From Proteromonas lacertae (Eukaryota > Sar > Bigyra > Opalinata > Proteromonadidae), in NCBI GenBank assembly GCA_002245135.1, contig NGBS01000293.1:463779-527778 (forward strand): 64,000 nt of DNA, written 5' to 3'. Of the stretch, positions 12,657 through 26,400 are shown piece by piece (the stretch's first letter is position 1; each line of letters begins with the position of its first letter). The position numbers were made by a program, and so were the translations under genes. Under the pieces are notes generated by a model. That model ran no database searches and was not told the DNA's origin. It saw only the letters and a program-made list of their open reading frames with translations.

Positions 12657-12848
12657 ATGAATCCAATGGAATGTATTAGAATGATTGAAACATCTGAACT
12701 GAATGTTGAAAATACAACAAAACTGTCAAATCAAATGAAAGTCTCCATTCGATCCCTTTTTTCGACTCCATTTAGAATTGAGAGTTTTAATGAAGTAATT
12801 CGATTTAACAAAATCGATATATTGCTTATATCCTTTTTTAATGAATAA
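12657..12848 (+). CDS. probable N-terminal piece of the helical-repeat gene
   Basis: ATG 12657 opens 63 codons with ARM/HEAT-like helical character (VIRFNKIDILLISFF) ending in two tandem TAA codons. The long ORF starting at 12894 lies in the same frame 45 nt further on, with a third TAA between. No GT-AG pair restores continuity. It is either the first part of the next gene interrupted by lesions or a separate small ORF. Confidence 0.4.
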   Translation: MNPMECIRMIETSELNVENTTKLSNQMKVSIRSLFSTPFRIESFNEVIRFNKIDILLISFFNE

Positions 12849-12893
12849 TAATGTAAAGAAATTTCGAAAGACTTAATTTAAAACCGATGTATA

Positions 12894-15672
12894 ATGATAT
12901 ATATTGAAAAAGATAATGACGAAGAACTAATGTCCTATTTGCCAAACATATATATATTATTTCGTCTTGGATCTATGAAAGAGAAGATCTTAGAATTTTC
13001 TCCTAATATAAGAGAATCCTTTCTTCATATATCTGAAATCTTAGAATACTTTACACTGTCTCTCCGTTTTATATCCTATTTAGATTCAGATATTCTATTA
13101 CACCATCCAACAGACTATGAATTAACAATAATAACCAATTGTTTAGATTTTATAGTAAATCGTGAAATAACTGCAGAATCTGAAATAGTTTTACACTATT
13201 TGAGTAATGTGATTCAAGGTAATGCAGCATACAGTTTACATATCAAAAGAACAAATAAACTATACCGAAAATTCATAAAGAAACTAACAACGTTATTAAA
13301 TAATATAGAATATGCAGGTGTAATTTATTGTATATCAATTTTATTGAGATTGACATTTAATGATGATTTTGGAAAGATTTTATTTACTGATACGAATATA
13401 ATTCAATGTATTATATTATCATTTAATATTCTTCTACAAAGAAGCCAATATGTTGATATTGATAGTTATAGTATGAGTGATATTGGAAAAGAATGTTTAT
13501 CAATATTTCAATATTTGATCGAATATAGTAAAGTTGATTATATATTGACAAAAAAGATTGATTTTTTGAGTTATTGTAACATACTGAATGGGTTATTGAA
13601 TGATAACACAATAGATATAAATATAACCATCAATTTAATTAATTTTATAAGATTATTTTGGGAAATGAATGAAAAATATCAAACAATATTAATATCTCAT
13701 TTTATACACAAGAATGGAATGAATAGTTTAATGAATTTGATATATAATTCTAACATAATAATAAGTTCAGAAACAACGAGATTGTTATTATTAATGATAA
13801 GTAGTAATAATGATATATATAATTCAGTAGTTAATAAATATTTTCGTATATTATCATATTTTATTATATATATATGTTATTATTATACTTGTATAGAATC
13901 CACATCTTCATTTGTTTCTTCTTCTACTTCATCAGTAACACTACCACCACCACCACAACAACAATCATCTTTAATATTGAATAAACTGGTAGAAATACTA
14001 CAAACAGTATAATTATGATAATTCTGTATATATAATAATTGTAGTGTCAATATAATAAACAAGATGCTAGTGAGATAAATATTGAATATATAAGTTCATA
14101 TATCGAGTTATATACATTTTTAATAAAGAAGAAATTACCTTCTATTCGAGAGATATTAACAGATACATTAATACATTATATAGAAACTAAATCTGTTCAA
14201 CTAAAACACAATGTAATAACAAATAATTATACATATAATTTACTCTATAAAGTATTATTAAATATTATCAAATTGTTATGTTATTTGGATGATATTTCAG
14301 GTAGTAAAAGAGTATGGTATTTATTTGATTATAAGTCAATTGTTGATATATTGACAATGTGTTATTCACAATGTAAAAATGAAGAAATAATTCAACAGTT
14401 TATGGAGATAATCATATTATTAAATAACAGACCAGATATAAAGTCAAAATTTAATATATGCAATTTAATAGTTGAGAATAATAAGAAAGTGATGGAAATG
14501 GAAGAATATAAGAAGAAATATTTAGATGAAATGAAAGTTAAAGATCAAGAAATTTTAGTATATATTAAAAATAATAATAATTATTATTATTTTATCAATT
14601 AGAATTTACGAAATGAATATGAACAACAAAAGACAAATATTCTATCAGAAATTCCAAATATGAATATGCAATATGAATCAAAAATAAATGAACTAAACAC
14701 ACAAATTCACAACTTAACAATTCAACACAATGAGGAGATAAATAAATATATTGGAATATGTGAATCTAAAGATTTAGAATTGCAATACAGTAGAAAATCA
14801 GTATAAATATAATATATATATATTGTTTATATTATTTAATGATGATGATTAGATTGATGAATTAAATGGAAAAATCCAAAAATTTCAAGTAAAAATCCAA
14901 GCTTTAAATCAAGATGTTTTTTCCATTAAAAGTGAGAATAACAAATTAGCTCAACAAATATCAATAGAAAAATCAAAATCAAAAGATTATACTCAGAAAG
15001 ATAGTGAATATAATCAAGTTATAATGAATTTAAATAGAACAATTAATCAACAAATAATGGAGATTGAAACACTACAAAAGCAGTGTAGACAATATGAAAA
15101 TGATATTGGAATATTGAAAAATGATTTAGAAATACATGTATTTATATTGTATTATATAATGTAAATAGAATAATATGATCAATGAAGTTCAATTACACTA
15201 TAACCAAATACAAAATGAAAAGAATGATATTACATCCAAATTGATTCTTGTATGTAAATCATACAAAATAATTGAATCTGAAAAAAATGAAAAAGAAAAT
15301 GAAATTTCTGTTTTGTCTTCTGAGTTGAAAGATGTAAGAAATAAAATCGATGAATGTCAATCAACGATAGATCACTTGGAAAATTCAATTAAACAATATA
15401 ATCAATCACAAGAACAGGTTCAAAATGAGATAAATAATTACAAATCAGAGATTGTTGAAAAGGAGAATCAAATAACTGAAATAGCTTATAAATATCAGGA
15501 ATTATCCAAACAATATTCTACTCAAGTTAGTAATAACCAATACTTAAAAAATGATAATGACTTATTGAAACAGAAAATAAATGAATTAGCTCAACAAGTT
15601 GAAATTAAAGCAAATGAGATGAAAAAGTATAAAAGTATTGTTGATTCTATTCGTGAGATTAGTTCTAAATGA
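12894..15672 (+). CDS. helical-repeat head plus long coiled-coil tail protein
   Basis: Five exons (12894-14006, 14045-14557, 14603-14800, 14853-15137, 15169-15672) join in frame to 870 residues. Introns are 38, 45, 52 and 31 nt. The first about 480 residues are Leu/Ile-rich alpha-helical repeats of armadillo type, interrupted by a Ser/Thr and poly-Pro/Gln loop near residues 345-365. From about residue 500 the sequence is continuous coiled coil (Gln/Asn/Lys/Glu heptads). A globular armadillo head with a coiled-coil tail is the general plan of the vesicle tether Uso1/p115, but no family-specific motif is seen, so that is only a possibility. The stop is TGA at 15670. The gene may truly begin at 12657. 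Confidence 0.65.
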
Positions 15673-15793
15673 AATAATTATGATTATTGATTTTATATTT
15701 TGTATTGTGTTTTTGTTAAATGAAAAAATAATAAAAAAGAAAAATTTACACAAGCCTGAAAGTTTGATATTCTATTTTGAATTTTTTCTTTTA

Positions 15794-16551
15794 ATGTCAG
15801 AAAGACGGGAAGAAAGTGATAATTCTCAAGTTGAAGAGGAGTATTTGAATATATATGTGTTTATATATTTTTTTATCATAGACGTTTGTTACTTCCATCT
15901 GATTTTACCATTGAAAGCCATGAAGAAGAATCTAACGAAGTATCATCTTTATTTATTTAACATTAGGAACATTTTATATATTTGAATGAAATACCAACAT
16001 CGCCTGTGATTGATTTACCCAAATCATCTCCTGAATATTGGGATGAATATTCAGATGCTCTAAATGATGATACATTTGGAGTGCCATCACTATCAGACTT
16101 TAATGATGGGCAATTCTTAGATTTGAAATTTGATGAAATCAATTATGATTTACCAACTGTGGAATCACCCTATATAGAATCTCCATTGTCATACACAATA
16201 AGAGAAGAGGAAGAAAACTCTGATATTCTATTACCATTACTACAAGATGATTTTCCTTTACCATACTTAAGTTATGTTGAAGATAATGATAATAATATAA
16301 ATGGATTAGAATATATTGATTATTATGAAGGTGCTTATGAAGATTTAGAGCCTGTATCACCTGAATGTAATAACGAAAATGATGATAACAATGATGTTGA
16401 TGATTTAAACGATTTTTTATATAGAATGAGCATATCATCAAATCATAATCAGAATGAAAGTGACAGTGATAATGATAGTGATAATGAAAATGGATTAATG
16501 GATTCTTCAGAATTAGATAATGTGAATTTTGATGATTATGCAGAAAATTAA
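15794..16551 (+). CDS. acidic, probably disordered protein
   Basis: Three exons (15794-15840, 15882-15939, 15967-16551; introns 41 and 27 nt) join to 229 residues. The sequence is rich in Asp, Glu, Ser and Asn with short SPE/SPV motifs and a tail of SDSD repeats. There are no Cys pairs, TM segments or known domain. Composition suggests an intrinsically disordered acidic protein, such as a transcriptional activator or histone-binding protein, but nothing in the sequence decides this. Confidence 0.6.
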
Positions 16552-16672
16552 TTTAAATTTTTATATAATTCATTACGTTTAACATATATACTATATCATT
16601 TCTTTATAACATAACAAAAAACATTAATAATAAAAGAAATTATTAATTAAGAGACTATATTTAATGATTAAA

Positions 16673-17943
16673 TTAGAAATGACCACGACTATTAGCAGGT
16701 GGTAGTTTTAATGATCTATTTCCAGGAGTTCCATTGGCTGTCTGTGTTCTACTTTTAGCTGCGACCAAATATTCATATACATCCTTACCTACTAACTGTT
16801 GTAATTGATTATCTTCACCATCATCATCATCTACACCAGCTGTTGATGGTTTAGAGTTAGCAGTTGTATTATTTACATATTTACCACATAGTTCATCATA
16901 AATCAAACCTACAACCAAATCATTGGACAAAAATTTATTAATTATATTTTGACTCTCATTTATTCCATTAGTACTATCGTCAAATGTTGGTGATGAAACT
17001 GATGAATCAGCACTAGAAGGTGGGGGTAAAGTACTTCTTACATCATTCACACATTCCATAAATAACATACCTAACTGTGAAGGTGGAGCTGGTGGAGGTG
17101 GTACTTGTGATTGAATATTATTATGTGGAGGCATTGGTGATATTTCTGGCATTCTATATTTCGAATCTGGTGATCCTAAAAACTTTTTCGATACCCCATA
17201 ATGATGACCTGGTGGAGCAGTCATTCGTCCATTCCTATCACTAATTGAATGTGCTACAGCATAGACAGGTGAACCAACGGCATGCTTGTTGCTAATTGGT
17301 GAATAATCTCCTGAACTATCGCCTAAAGTGGATGAATTACGTGTACGTTCATAATCACCTTCTTCTTCATTCAATCCATCTGGTAATTTAGCTCCTTTAC
17401 CTAATTTTAACTCTAATTCGGCTCTTAATAGTTTATTGTTCTTCTTTGATAATTTCAATTGCTTTTCTAACCAATTTCTATCTTCTTCTATACTATCTAA
17501 TTTGTCTTGTAAATATTTTAATTTCTTCCTCATTCCTTGTGATATTTTATCTAAACGCAATGCTTCACTTCTAAACCAATCTCTTGCTTCTTCTAATTTT
17601 CTTATTTTGTGATTCTTTTTTAATTCTAATTCGTTTGCTTTCACTTTGTCTCTTAGCTGTTGTAGTTCTTTCTGTACATTGAACATATGAGCACGATAAG
17701 CTTGTAAGAAATCATGCTCTTGTTTATTAAGAACAACTGCTATTTTCTCTGATAATTCTGCTACAACACCGGTAAGTTGACCATATAAATTTAGTACATT
17801 TCTAACACTTGAAGGTATTTGAGCATTTTGGCTTTGATCATTTTCTCTCAAAGCAGTGACAAAAGTATCCTCTCTATATAGATCAAGATCATTAACCTAT
17901 TTCAGAATAGATAAATATAATTTAATACGGAAGATGGCTCCAT
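16673..17943 (-). CDS. conserved coiled-coil protein with Pro/Ser-rich C-terminus
   Basis: A 15-nt first exon (17929-17943) and a long second exon (16673-17896) flank a 32-nt intron and give 412 residues. Residues about 30-190 form a strong coiled coil with an unusually conserved-looking core (EARDWFRSEALRLDK and LEEDRNWLEKQLK), a pattern I associate with uncharacterised coiled-coil proteins of flagellate protists. The rest is Pro/Ser-rich with a poly-Pro stretch (QVPPPPAPP) and a short helical C-terminal segment. It is likely structural or cytoskeletal. GC content is somewhat higher than in neighbouring genes. Confidence 0.7.
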
Positions 17944-18043
17944 TAACGTCAATAAATTAAAAAATTAAAAAAATAAAACGATCTTACTCAAGTCAAGTCG
18001 AGTCAAACAAAAACAAATTTTTTGCATTTTTCTCAAATCCAGA

Positions 18044-18271
18044 ATGCCAGAGATTGAAACCAACCCAGTGTCTGAATTTATGTCAGATAGTATCAGATTC
18101 ATTAGAAAATGCTCTAAGCCAGATTATAAAGGTATAGCTTTACTAGTTTTACTTCTAGAATTTATGAAGATTGGAACTGCTACAGCTGTTGGATTTTTAG
18201 TAATGGGATTTATTGGATTTTTCATTAAACTAATTCACATCCCAATAAATAATATCTTGCTTGGACATTAA
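18044..18271 (+). CDS. SEC61G: protein transport protein Sec61 subunit gamma
   Basis: A single exon of 75 residues, close to the usual 68-70. It has the amphipathic N-terminal helix ([14 protein letters not shown]) and the single tail-anchor TM ending in the hallmark [16 protein letters not shown]. It is the small subunit of the ER translocon, clamping the Sec61 alpha channel. The TAA directly after LLGH sits at the canonical C-terminus of the family, which supports TAA as a true stop in this genome. Confidence 0.96.
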   Translation: MPEIETNPVSEFMSDSIRFIRKCSKPDYKGIALLVLLLEFMKIGTATAVGFLVMGFIGFFIKLIHIPINNILLGH

Positions 18272-18353
18272 TTTCTTTCCAAATTTTATGCTATTTTAGT
18301 TATTGTATTGGGATAAACAGTCAAAATACAACCAAAACAGTCAAAATACACAA

Positions 18354-18912
18354 CTATACACTGAAAATTTTACTTTTTATAGATTGAGGTACTTGCAACA
18401 CTGATTCACCTACTACAGCCTTTTCTCCATTCTATATATACGAAATAACTACTAGATAATCATATACACAAACTATTTGTGTTTCACAAAAAACAAAACG
18501 TCTTGGAGCTAATCTCTTTACAGTAATGGTTGATATTAAACTGTCATTGGCATGAACTGATTTTATATACTTTGCTTTTTGACTTGCATAAACACAACCA
18601 GGAATCTATATAGAAAAACAATAAACACAAAAATTGTACTCTATTTGTGAAAATTGTAGGGAAAATAGATGATAGCAGAATTGCTGGAACTATAGAACTA
18701 TCTGTTCTATGTAAGAGATTTACATCTCCCGTTATTTTACAAAATTCATTTATATCGTCTTGTGAATAGGAATGCTTAGCTATAATATTATCTCCAAGTT
18801 TCAATAAATATGGTATTCCTTCAATATACTATAAAACGTTAATTTACGATTTGAATACTTTTGGAAAAGATCCACTAATGTCAAATGAGTAAAATCGTTT
18901 TGTTATTACAAT
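18354..18912 (-). CDS. MaoC-like (R)-specific enoyl-CoA hydratase, probably organellar
   Basis: Exons 18859 to about 18912, 18640-18828, 18474-18605 and 18354-18431 are joined by introns of 30, 34 and 42 nt. The core carries the hot-dog-fold hydratase signature (FCKITGDVNLLHRTD, usually GDxNPxH), then PGCVYASQKAKY and a C-terminal VVGESVLQVP typical of MaoC domains. In this family Asp and His of the D-x5-H motif hydrate trans-2-enoyl-CoA or the ACP thioester. Here the pattern is GDVNLLH. The N-terminal exon (ITKRFYSFDISGS) is Arg/Ser-rich and could be a mitochondrial-type presequence, as in fungal Htd2-like dehydratases, but its ATG is not resolved. Confidence 0.75.
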
Positions 18913-18968
18913 GACATGCTTTGTCAATCGAGAGAAATTGCAGTTTATCATATTTATTGTCAAGCCAT

Positions 18969-20220
18969 ATGTTTGTTCATAATAGAATGACATCTAAACC
19001 ATATTTTTCATACAAAGTAGAAGGAAGTGATAAAAACACATTTAAAGGATTTAGTATAACAATTGGTCCAAATGCTACTGTTAAAATTGCTCATGAAAAG
19101 ATAGCTGATAGATTAGGTGTTGCTTATGATGATTTTGAAATAATAATAGGTAATATATATATATAAGTTTATATGATTATAGATAACCAAATAGCTGTTG
19201 ACAATTCTTATTTAACAGAGATTAATCCAAAAAAGAGTAAATTAATAGTACATTTTGAAGATGATAAAATTATTTCTGAGGATGAGAAAATGTTTTCAAT
19301 AGTTATTGTAGAATTACAAATACCAAAGGATAAAAGTGAATCAGATTTGAAAGATGTACTTAATGAAGCATTTAGTCAGTTTGGAAAGATACAAAAAATG
19401 ATATTACAAAAGAATGGTGATGATGAATATGATGCAGTAGTAGTTTATGATAATTATCTATCTGTTGAAAAAGCTCGATTATATCCATATAATATTTTAG
19501 ATAAAGAAGTTGTTATATTAAGAGCAAGTGATATAGACACAACTAGTGTAGTAAAAGAAGATAGTAATTTAGCTGTTGATGCTATGTGTTTAGGAATTGA
19601 GGCATGTTCAACAATTAAAAAATATGATGGAAGTATATATTATATGTTATTTATTTGTATAGAATATTTTAATCTAATAAGTAAGGCTGGTTGTGTATTA
19701 GAAAAAGTTGGAGATGTTGGTATGAAAGCAGGTAACGCAGTATCAACTTGGACAATATCAAATACCGTAATTAATTCAAAACCAGTTAAAGCAATAAATG
19801 ATATCTTTTCAACACCAGTTAAAGTTATTAATACTGCTTTATCTGCTATAGGGGTATGCTGATTATTGTTATTATTATTATTTATAGGATGTAACAATGA
19901 ATACTTATGAAAAAGCAGCAAATAAATATGAAAAACAACAGAAAATGAAAGAAGAAAAACAGATTAAGAAAGAATTAGATGAAAAGTACGAAAGTAATAA
20001 TAATACGATTGAAGAAGTGAAAGAAATAACGAGTGATTATAAGAATGAAGATAAAGTACAGATAAAGAAAGAAGATGACAGTAAAATCGAAGAATCGAAA
20101 GAAATAGTCAGAGATTCTGGTAAACAAGAACAAAACAGAGAAACTGAAGCAGTTGAAGTTAGGCAAGAGTCAAAGACTGAAATGAAATATGATCATGAAG
20201 AAGAAAAGAAGGAAGGATAA
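18969..20220 (+). CDS. ubiquitin-like plus RRM-like protein with charged tail
   Basis: Four exons (18969-19149, 19183-19632, 19663-19853, 19888-20220; introns 33, 30 and 34 nt) give 384 residues. The N-terminus has a beta-grasp, ubiquitin-like pattern. Residues about 95-180 look like an RNA-recognition motif (IVELQIPKDKS ... FGKIQKMIL ... AVVVYDN). A helical segment with Ala/Gly/Val and the phrase AGNAVSTWTISN follows, resembling the C-terminal part of Vip1-type RRM proteins of plants and fungi. The last about 105 residues are Lys/Glu-rich. ATG 18987 is an alternative start. Function is unknown; RNA binding is inferred. Confidence 0.6.
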
Positions 20221-20484
20221 TATAATAATTATGCATATATAATAGATTACATAATTTAAGACATTTTATTTTGATTGTTAATGGATTAGAAAGAATTATC
20301 ACACTAAATAGAATTTGTTTCAATTTATAATACATCTCAAATCATTAACATTTACAATTTGCATGGCTATTCTAGGAGATTGAAAAAAGTAATTATAAAT
20401 TTTTTCATTCTTTCATAAAATTAGTATACTTATCCTATTTAATTCTGCCTCACATTTCATTTTTTGAATTGTGTTTCATTTTTT
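20221..20484. other. intergenic spacer
   Basis: AT-rich sequence between two same-strand genes. No coding signal or conserved element was seen. Confidence 0.5.
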
Positions 20485-23400
20485 ATGAGTATGAAAGTTC
20501 TCATAATCATTGGTATAATTTGATTTTATATATCGTAGCTATGAGCATGCTCATTGCTACTGCTCAAAATACTTTCAGTTACATGAATCAAAGACCAAAT
20601 TACATCGTTGGCAAAGAAATTGAAGAGAATCTACCTACAGTCACTATAGAAGGAGCAACATTTTCGATAGAACCTTCCTTCAGCAGAGGTCTCTCTTTTG
20701 ATGCAAAAGATGGTAAGATTAGTGGAGTACCAAGAGAAGAATATCAAGCGATATTTACAGTGACATTAACAATGGTAAATGGAAGTATTATGACCTCTGA
20801 AATAGATATAAAAGGTATAATTCGTTAATTTTTATATAATAGTTTGGGATATTCCTACTTATTTAACATGTGGCTTTTCTGAATTAGCTCATTTCAAAAT
20901 AATCACAGATAGAATTGCGTGTAAGAGCAATAGAAGAGTGAGTAATTGGACATTAGACTTTGAACCAGCTGGAACATATCCAATTAGTATTAATAGCGAT
21001 GGGTATTTAGAATTTACTGAATATGATCCATTGGCTCTATTAACGTATATATTTTTCCTGATTTTATGCAATTAGTGTTATCATAAAGGCAAGCAACCCA
21101 GCAGGAGAGTCAGTAAATAATGCTCGAATTTTAGTCAAAAAATTACCATTCCAATATGTAAGTGGTTTGAATATAGAAGCTCATCAACTTAGTTACTTTA
21201 CCTGTGGTATTGATGATCAATATGCAACAATTTTACATAGTACAGAAAAAGTATTAGATAATTTTGTTGGTTTAGATGATTATAAAAACGCATTTGATAA
21301 TTGGAATTATAAATTAGATGGGTTTCTAAAATTAGATGGTGTTAAAGCATACAACTGGGGTTATACAATGGAAGCATACATCGATGTTGCAACAACTGGA
21401 AAATATACTTTTCAAATAAGATCTGATTCAGGCAAATTTGATGTATACATTGATAATAGAAAGTCATTTTCACACCAAGAATATTATCAACCTACAAATC
21501 CAATGACATATTCAAGTAAATGTTCATTCTATGAATATATGGAACAAAATGAATATGTGACTCTTACACAAGGAAAACATACATTTAAGATAATAGGTTT
21601 ATTTAGCAGAGAATATAACAGGTGTTATAGCTATAGAGGAGGACCTACAGATTGTAGTGGTAGTATGCCTGCTCAATATCCTTCAAGATTTTCATTTAAA
21701 TGGAGAACTCCCAAAGGAAAGACTGAACAAGTTCCATTTTATCAAGTTAAAGATCCATACTCTTTCGTTCATTTCTTATCATTTGAAAGTGATTATTATA
21801 CTTTCCCAGTTGGTAAAAAAATTGAAATTCCTTTTAAATTTGAAAGAGGTAAAGCAAGAGAATGTAGTGGTATTGATCCATCATTTACACTTGATTTAAT
21901 GAAGAAAGTAATCACAGCAACAATAAAAGAAGAAAAGAGTGTAGAAATGACAATTTCTTGTAAAACAGTAACCTCAAAAACAAATGAAGTGCATATAATG
22001 GTTGATGTTGTCAGTGATTATGTTAAAGGTATAGTTGCTTATTATATGAAATCTGATAATTTTGACGATACTTGTTTAACTCCCTATACAACAACCACTG
22101 AAGGAGTAACAACTGAAATTATCAAATTTGAAAGTGATATAAATGTAGAGTTTAACCCCTTACCAGCTATTTGGGATGGTTTAACTCCCAATTTTGTAAA
22201 TGAATTTGGTGTAAATTGGGAAGGATATTTGAAAATTGATAGAAATACCAATTATACATTCAAATTATCATCTTATCATGGCTCTTGGTTATCTATTGAT
22301 GATAAAGAAGTAATAAACAATGGAGGAACTCATGACTGGTTATCAATTGAAAATTCAGTTAAATTGAGCACTGGATATCACTTTATTAGAGTAAATTACA
22401 TGAAAAGCATTGGAGGAAGTGGTATTGAATTGAAAATGAAACAAACTTTGAAGGCTGGTGATGATTTTGAAGACATTTCAAGTTATTTATATTTTGTACC
22501 AAGGAGTTCATTTGAATATATAACAAGTTATGCTGTTTATATTAAAGATATAAAGATTGATGATAATATAGCTTATATACATGGAAATGGTTTTTCTGTA
22601 AGTAATTGTGAATCAAATCCCACATTACCACCTGGTTTAGAATTAACTGAAACTTGTACAATAACTGGAACACCTATCAATCCACAAGCTAAAGAAACTT
22701 ATGTAATTACTGGAACTTTAAAGAATGGAGTTGTATCTAATGCTACAATTCAAATAAGTGTAATTGAAGATTTGAAACCACAAAATTTGCATGTTATTGA
22801 TTTAGATAATGGAAGTGGTGGTGTAACTGTTAAAGAATTGAATTTATTGTTAGGAAATGAAAGTCATTATTTAATAGCTGTTGAAAGTGGAAATATCTTA
22901 TATTATGATTTACCAGTTATACCAAAAGGATTTACATTCAATAAACTGACAGGAAGTTTAACTGTTTTCCCAACTGAATATTTTTACAATCTGAGTTTGG
23001 AAATTCGAGCTTATTATAAAAATGATTTATATATTTCAAAGATAATAACTGCCAATGTAACTAGTGGATGTGGTGATGGTAGTGCAGAAAGAGTCCATTT
23101 CATCAAATTAGAAAATGATTTTAGTGTAAAAAAAGATACTCTGAAAATTCAATTAAAAGATATTAATACTAATGAAATAGTATATGATTATCATTTCCAG
23201 CCAGGTAAAACTCCAATGTATTCTAAAGCTGTATGCCTTATTCCAGGTGATTTCAATTGTTATATTAAAGATAACAATGAATCTGAAGGTATTGGAAATA
23301 ACTATATCTATTTTATGAATGATGCAAAATTAGCTGATGAAATATTTATTGAAAATGATCAAATTGTTGAAACGAACTATAAATACAATTCCAAAAGCAC

Positions 23401-26400
23401 CAATTCTAGAATATTCTGAGAATGAGAAAGAAGAATATTTCTATGATGAAAGTGTATTAATTAAACCAAAATCATTTAGAGTAGTTAAAAGATGTGATAT
23501 ATCACCTGAATTACCATCTTGTTTATATTTTAATACTACAAACTGTATAATTAGTGGTAAAGTGGATGAAGATTCACCTATTACTAAATATAAAGTTACT
23601 GCTTATAATGATAATGGAATAACTGAAAAATATGTTAATATTGGCTTATACAACTACACTGTGGATTATTTATGTAATAAGCTTGACAAAAGCTTGATCA
23701 AAGTGGGTGTTAATACTGAAGGAAATAAAGGATTATTTATAACCTTTTATCTATATAGAAGTAGTGATTATGATAATGATGAAGTTAAACAACCAATTAT
23801 CACTTTAACTGCCTCAAATGAGGGATGGGAAGAAAATAAAGAATATATTTACACTTATTGCTTATCTGAATCTAATTTTACTGCTGTTTTTAAAAGTATA
23901 TCTCCAGAAGGTGGATATGGAAATGGTTATGTAAATATCTCCATTAATAACATCCCAATAACCAAAATATCATTAGAAAACAATATAAAAGAAGAAATCG
24001 AAAGAATTAATTCAATCACTGATTTTAATTATACTAGTGAATGGGAATATTCAAATGATTATGAAGATGGATGGGATGAAATAAAAAAAGCCGTTTCAAC
24101 AACATGGAAAACATCAAAATTGCATGAATTAAAGGATAAATTTGATGTTAATAAGAATAGTGTATATATAAGAAAAATCAATATATACAAAGATACTGAA
24201 TATTATTCAGCATTTAGTATAAAAGTGAGTTATAGAAGTGGAATTATCATTAAAATGAACGATAAAGAATTATTCAGGAATAACTTACCTGACAATATAG
24301 AAATTACTCCAGACACATTAGCTACTAGTATTTATGATGAATTAGTAAATGAAGTGTTTATATTACCAATTCCATGGTTAGAAATAGAAGAAGAAGAAGA
24401 AGAAGAAAGAACAATAATTTCTATCGAATTACATAAACATAAAGATGAAGAAAATTTCCCAGAAATTGAAGCTTCATTATTAAGAATAATAGGAAGTGAA
24501 AAAGATTGTTTAATTATCAATAAATATTCTGATCCAATCACTGAGACTAACACTGAAGTAACTGGTGATAAGAAAGTAGCTAATGGATTTGATAATAATC
24601 CAAATACTGAATGGTCCTATGATTCTACACCACCAATATGGGCTATAATGCCATTTAATACACATTATCATACATATTTCACTCAATTTGGAGTTATCAC
24701 TAATCCATATTTTAAACTAAACAGTTTTACAATGGAAGTACTATATAATAATAATGAATGGATTAAATTAGGAGATTTTGAGAATGTTGATTATAATTAT
24801 AATAAAGTATATTTTACTAATTATAACACTACAAACAGTTATAAAGCAATTAGATTCAGTACAAATGAAAAAATGGCAAGTTTAATGGATTTGAATTTGA
24901 ATTTATGTCCAGTAAGATATTGTAAAGCAATTGAAGGTTTACTCCCCAAAACAATCATTGGAAATGAAGTAACAATAGATTGTGGAGATATTTCCATTCC
25001 TGGAAATAGAACTTTCTACTGTAAAAACGATAAACAATGGGAAGAAAAGAGTAATGATTGTCAAGTCAAGCCTACAGTTGTTTATCAAGAAAGTAAATAT
25101 AGTTTTAAAGCTGGTGGTTATTATGATGATATTGAATTATTTGTAGTTTCAGGACCAAATTTGACATATTCAATGAATCCTATAATTGGGGGTTTGAGAA
25201 TTGATGAATTTTCTGGAAAAATCTCAGGCCAACCTTACAAAGAAGAGAGTGAACAAATAATTCATTTTAAAGTGATAAATTCTTATTTACCGGAAGGAAT
25301 AATCATTGATATTCCAATAACAGTATTACCTTCAAATGAACCAATCATTATTTGGACAAATAATTCAATTTCATTAGAAGCTGGAAATGAATATAATGAT
25401 TTAAGATTATTCTATCTTACAGGACTAAACATCACTTACAGTGTTAAAAAATTACCAAATGGTTTAAGAATAGATTCTAAAAGTGGTTTAATTAGTGGAA
25501 TTCCAACTGAAGAAACAACCAACATGAATTGTCTATTTAAAGCTGAAAATTCATATTTAACTTCTTTACCTCCACAAGAGTTTTATATAATGATGAATAT
25601 TACATTACCATCAATTCCTAAAACTATTACGTATGAACCAGAAATGGATTTGATATTCTTTATGCAATATGAAGTGTTAAGACCATATAAATGTGTAGCT
25701 AAAACAATAAAATATTCAGTAGAACCTAGATTACCTGACGGATTAGAAATTGATGAAAATAGTGGAAAGATAAGTGGAAAAGTGAATGTAGAGCCATCTG
25801 AAGATAAAATTTATACATTTAAATGTTATAATGAAAATGGAGAACTATCAAATCCAATCAAAATTCATATAGGATACTCAATCAAACCAATTATCATCAC
25901 TAATATTAATCAATTAACAATTGAAGGAGGAAAAGAATATAAAGATATAAATATTAGCAGAGTAACAGGTAATAGTTTAATATATCAAATCACTCCAGAA
26001 TTAAGACCAGAAACATTAAAGTTTAACACACAAAGTGGTACAATAAGTGGATATATAACCAAGAAACATGAAGATATAAATGAAACTGTTACAATTAGTG
26101 GAAGTGGTGAACAAGTGTCTTTTACATTTTTACTATCTTATGAAGTGCCAAATGAGCCTGTGATTATTCCATCCACTAAAAAAGAGAATGTAACTTTAGA
26201 TTTTAATAATGAAATTAAATCCTTCCCTCTTTTTGTTCCTGTAGGTGATAATATTCATATTACAGTCCAACCTGATTTACCAAAAGGAATAAAATTAGAT
26301 GAAAAAACTGCCTCCATATCTGGTTATCCATTAGAATATACTCAAGAAAGAATATATATCTTCACAGTGAAGAACCCACCATCTGACAAAGAAGAGATTA

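Noticed and set aside
15638-15985. 115-codon plus-strand ORF between the coiled-coil gene and the acidic gene
   Set aside because: It runs through introns and the spacer of the acidic gene in the wrong frame and has the Ile/Phe/Tyr bias of non-coding AT-rich DNA.
18829-18858. In-frame TAA and TAG in the N-terminal part of the MaoC-like gene
   Set aside because: They fall inside a 30-nt intron (GTATTC...TATAG on the minus strand), so they do not indicate a variant genetic code.
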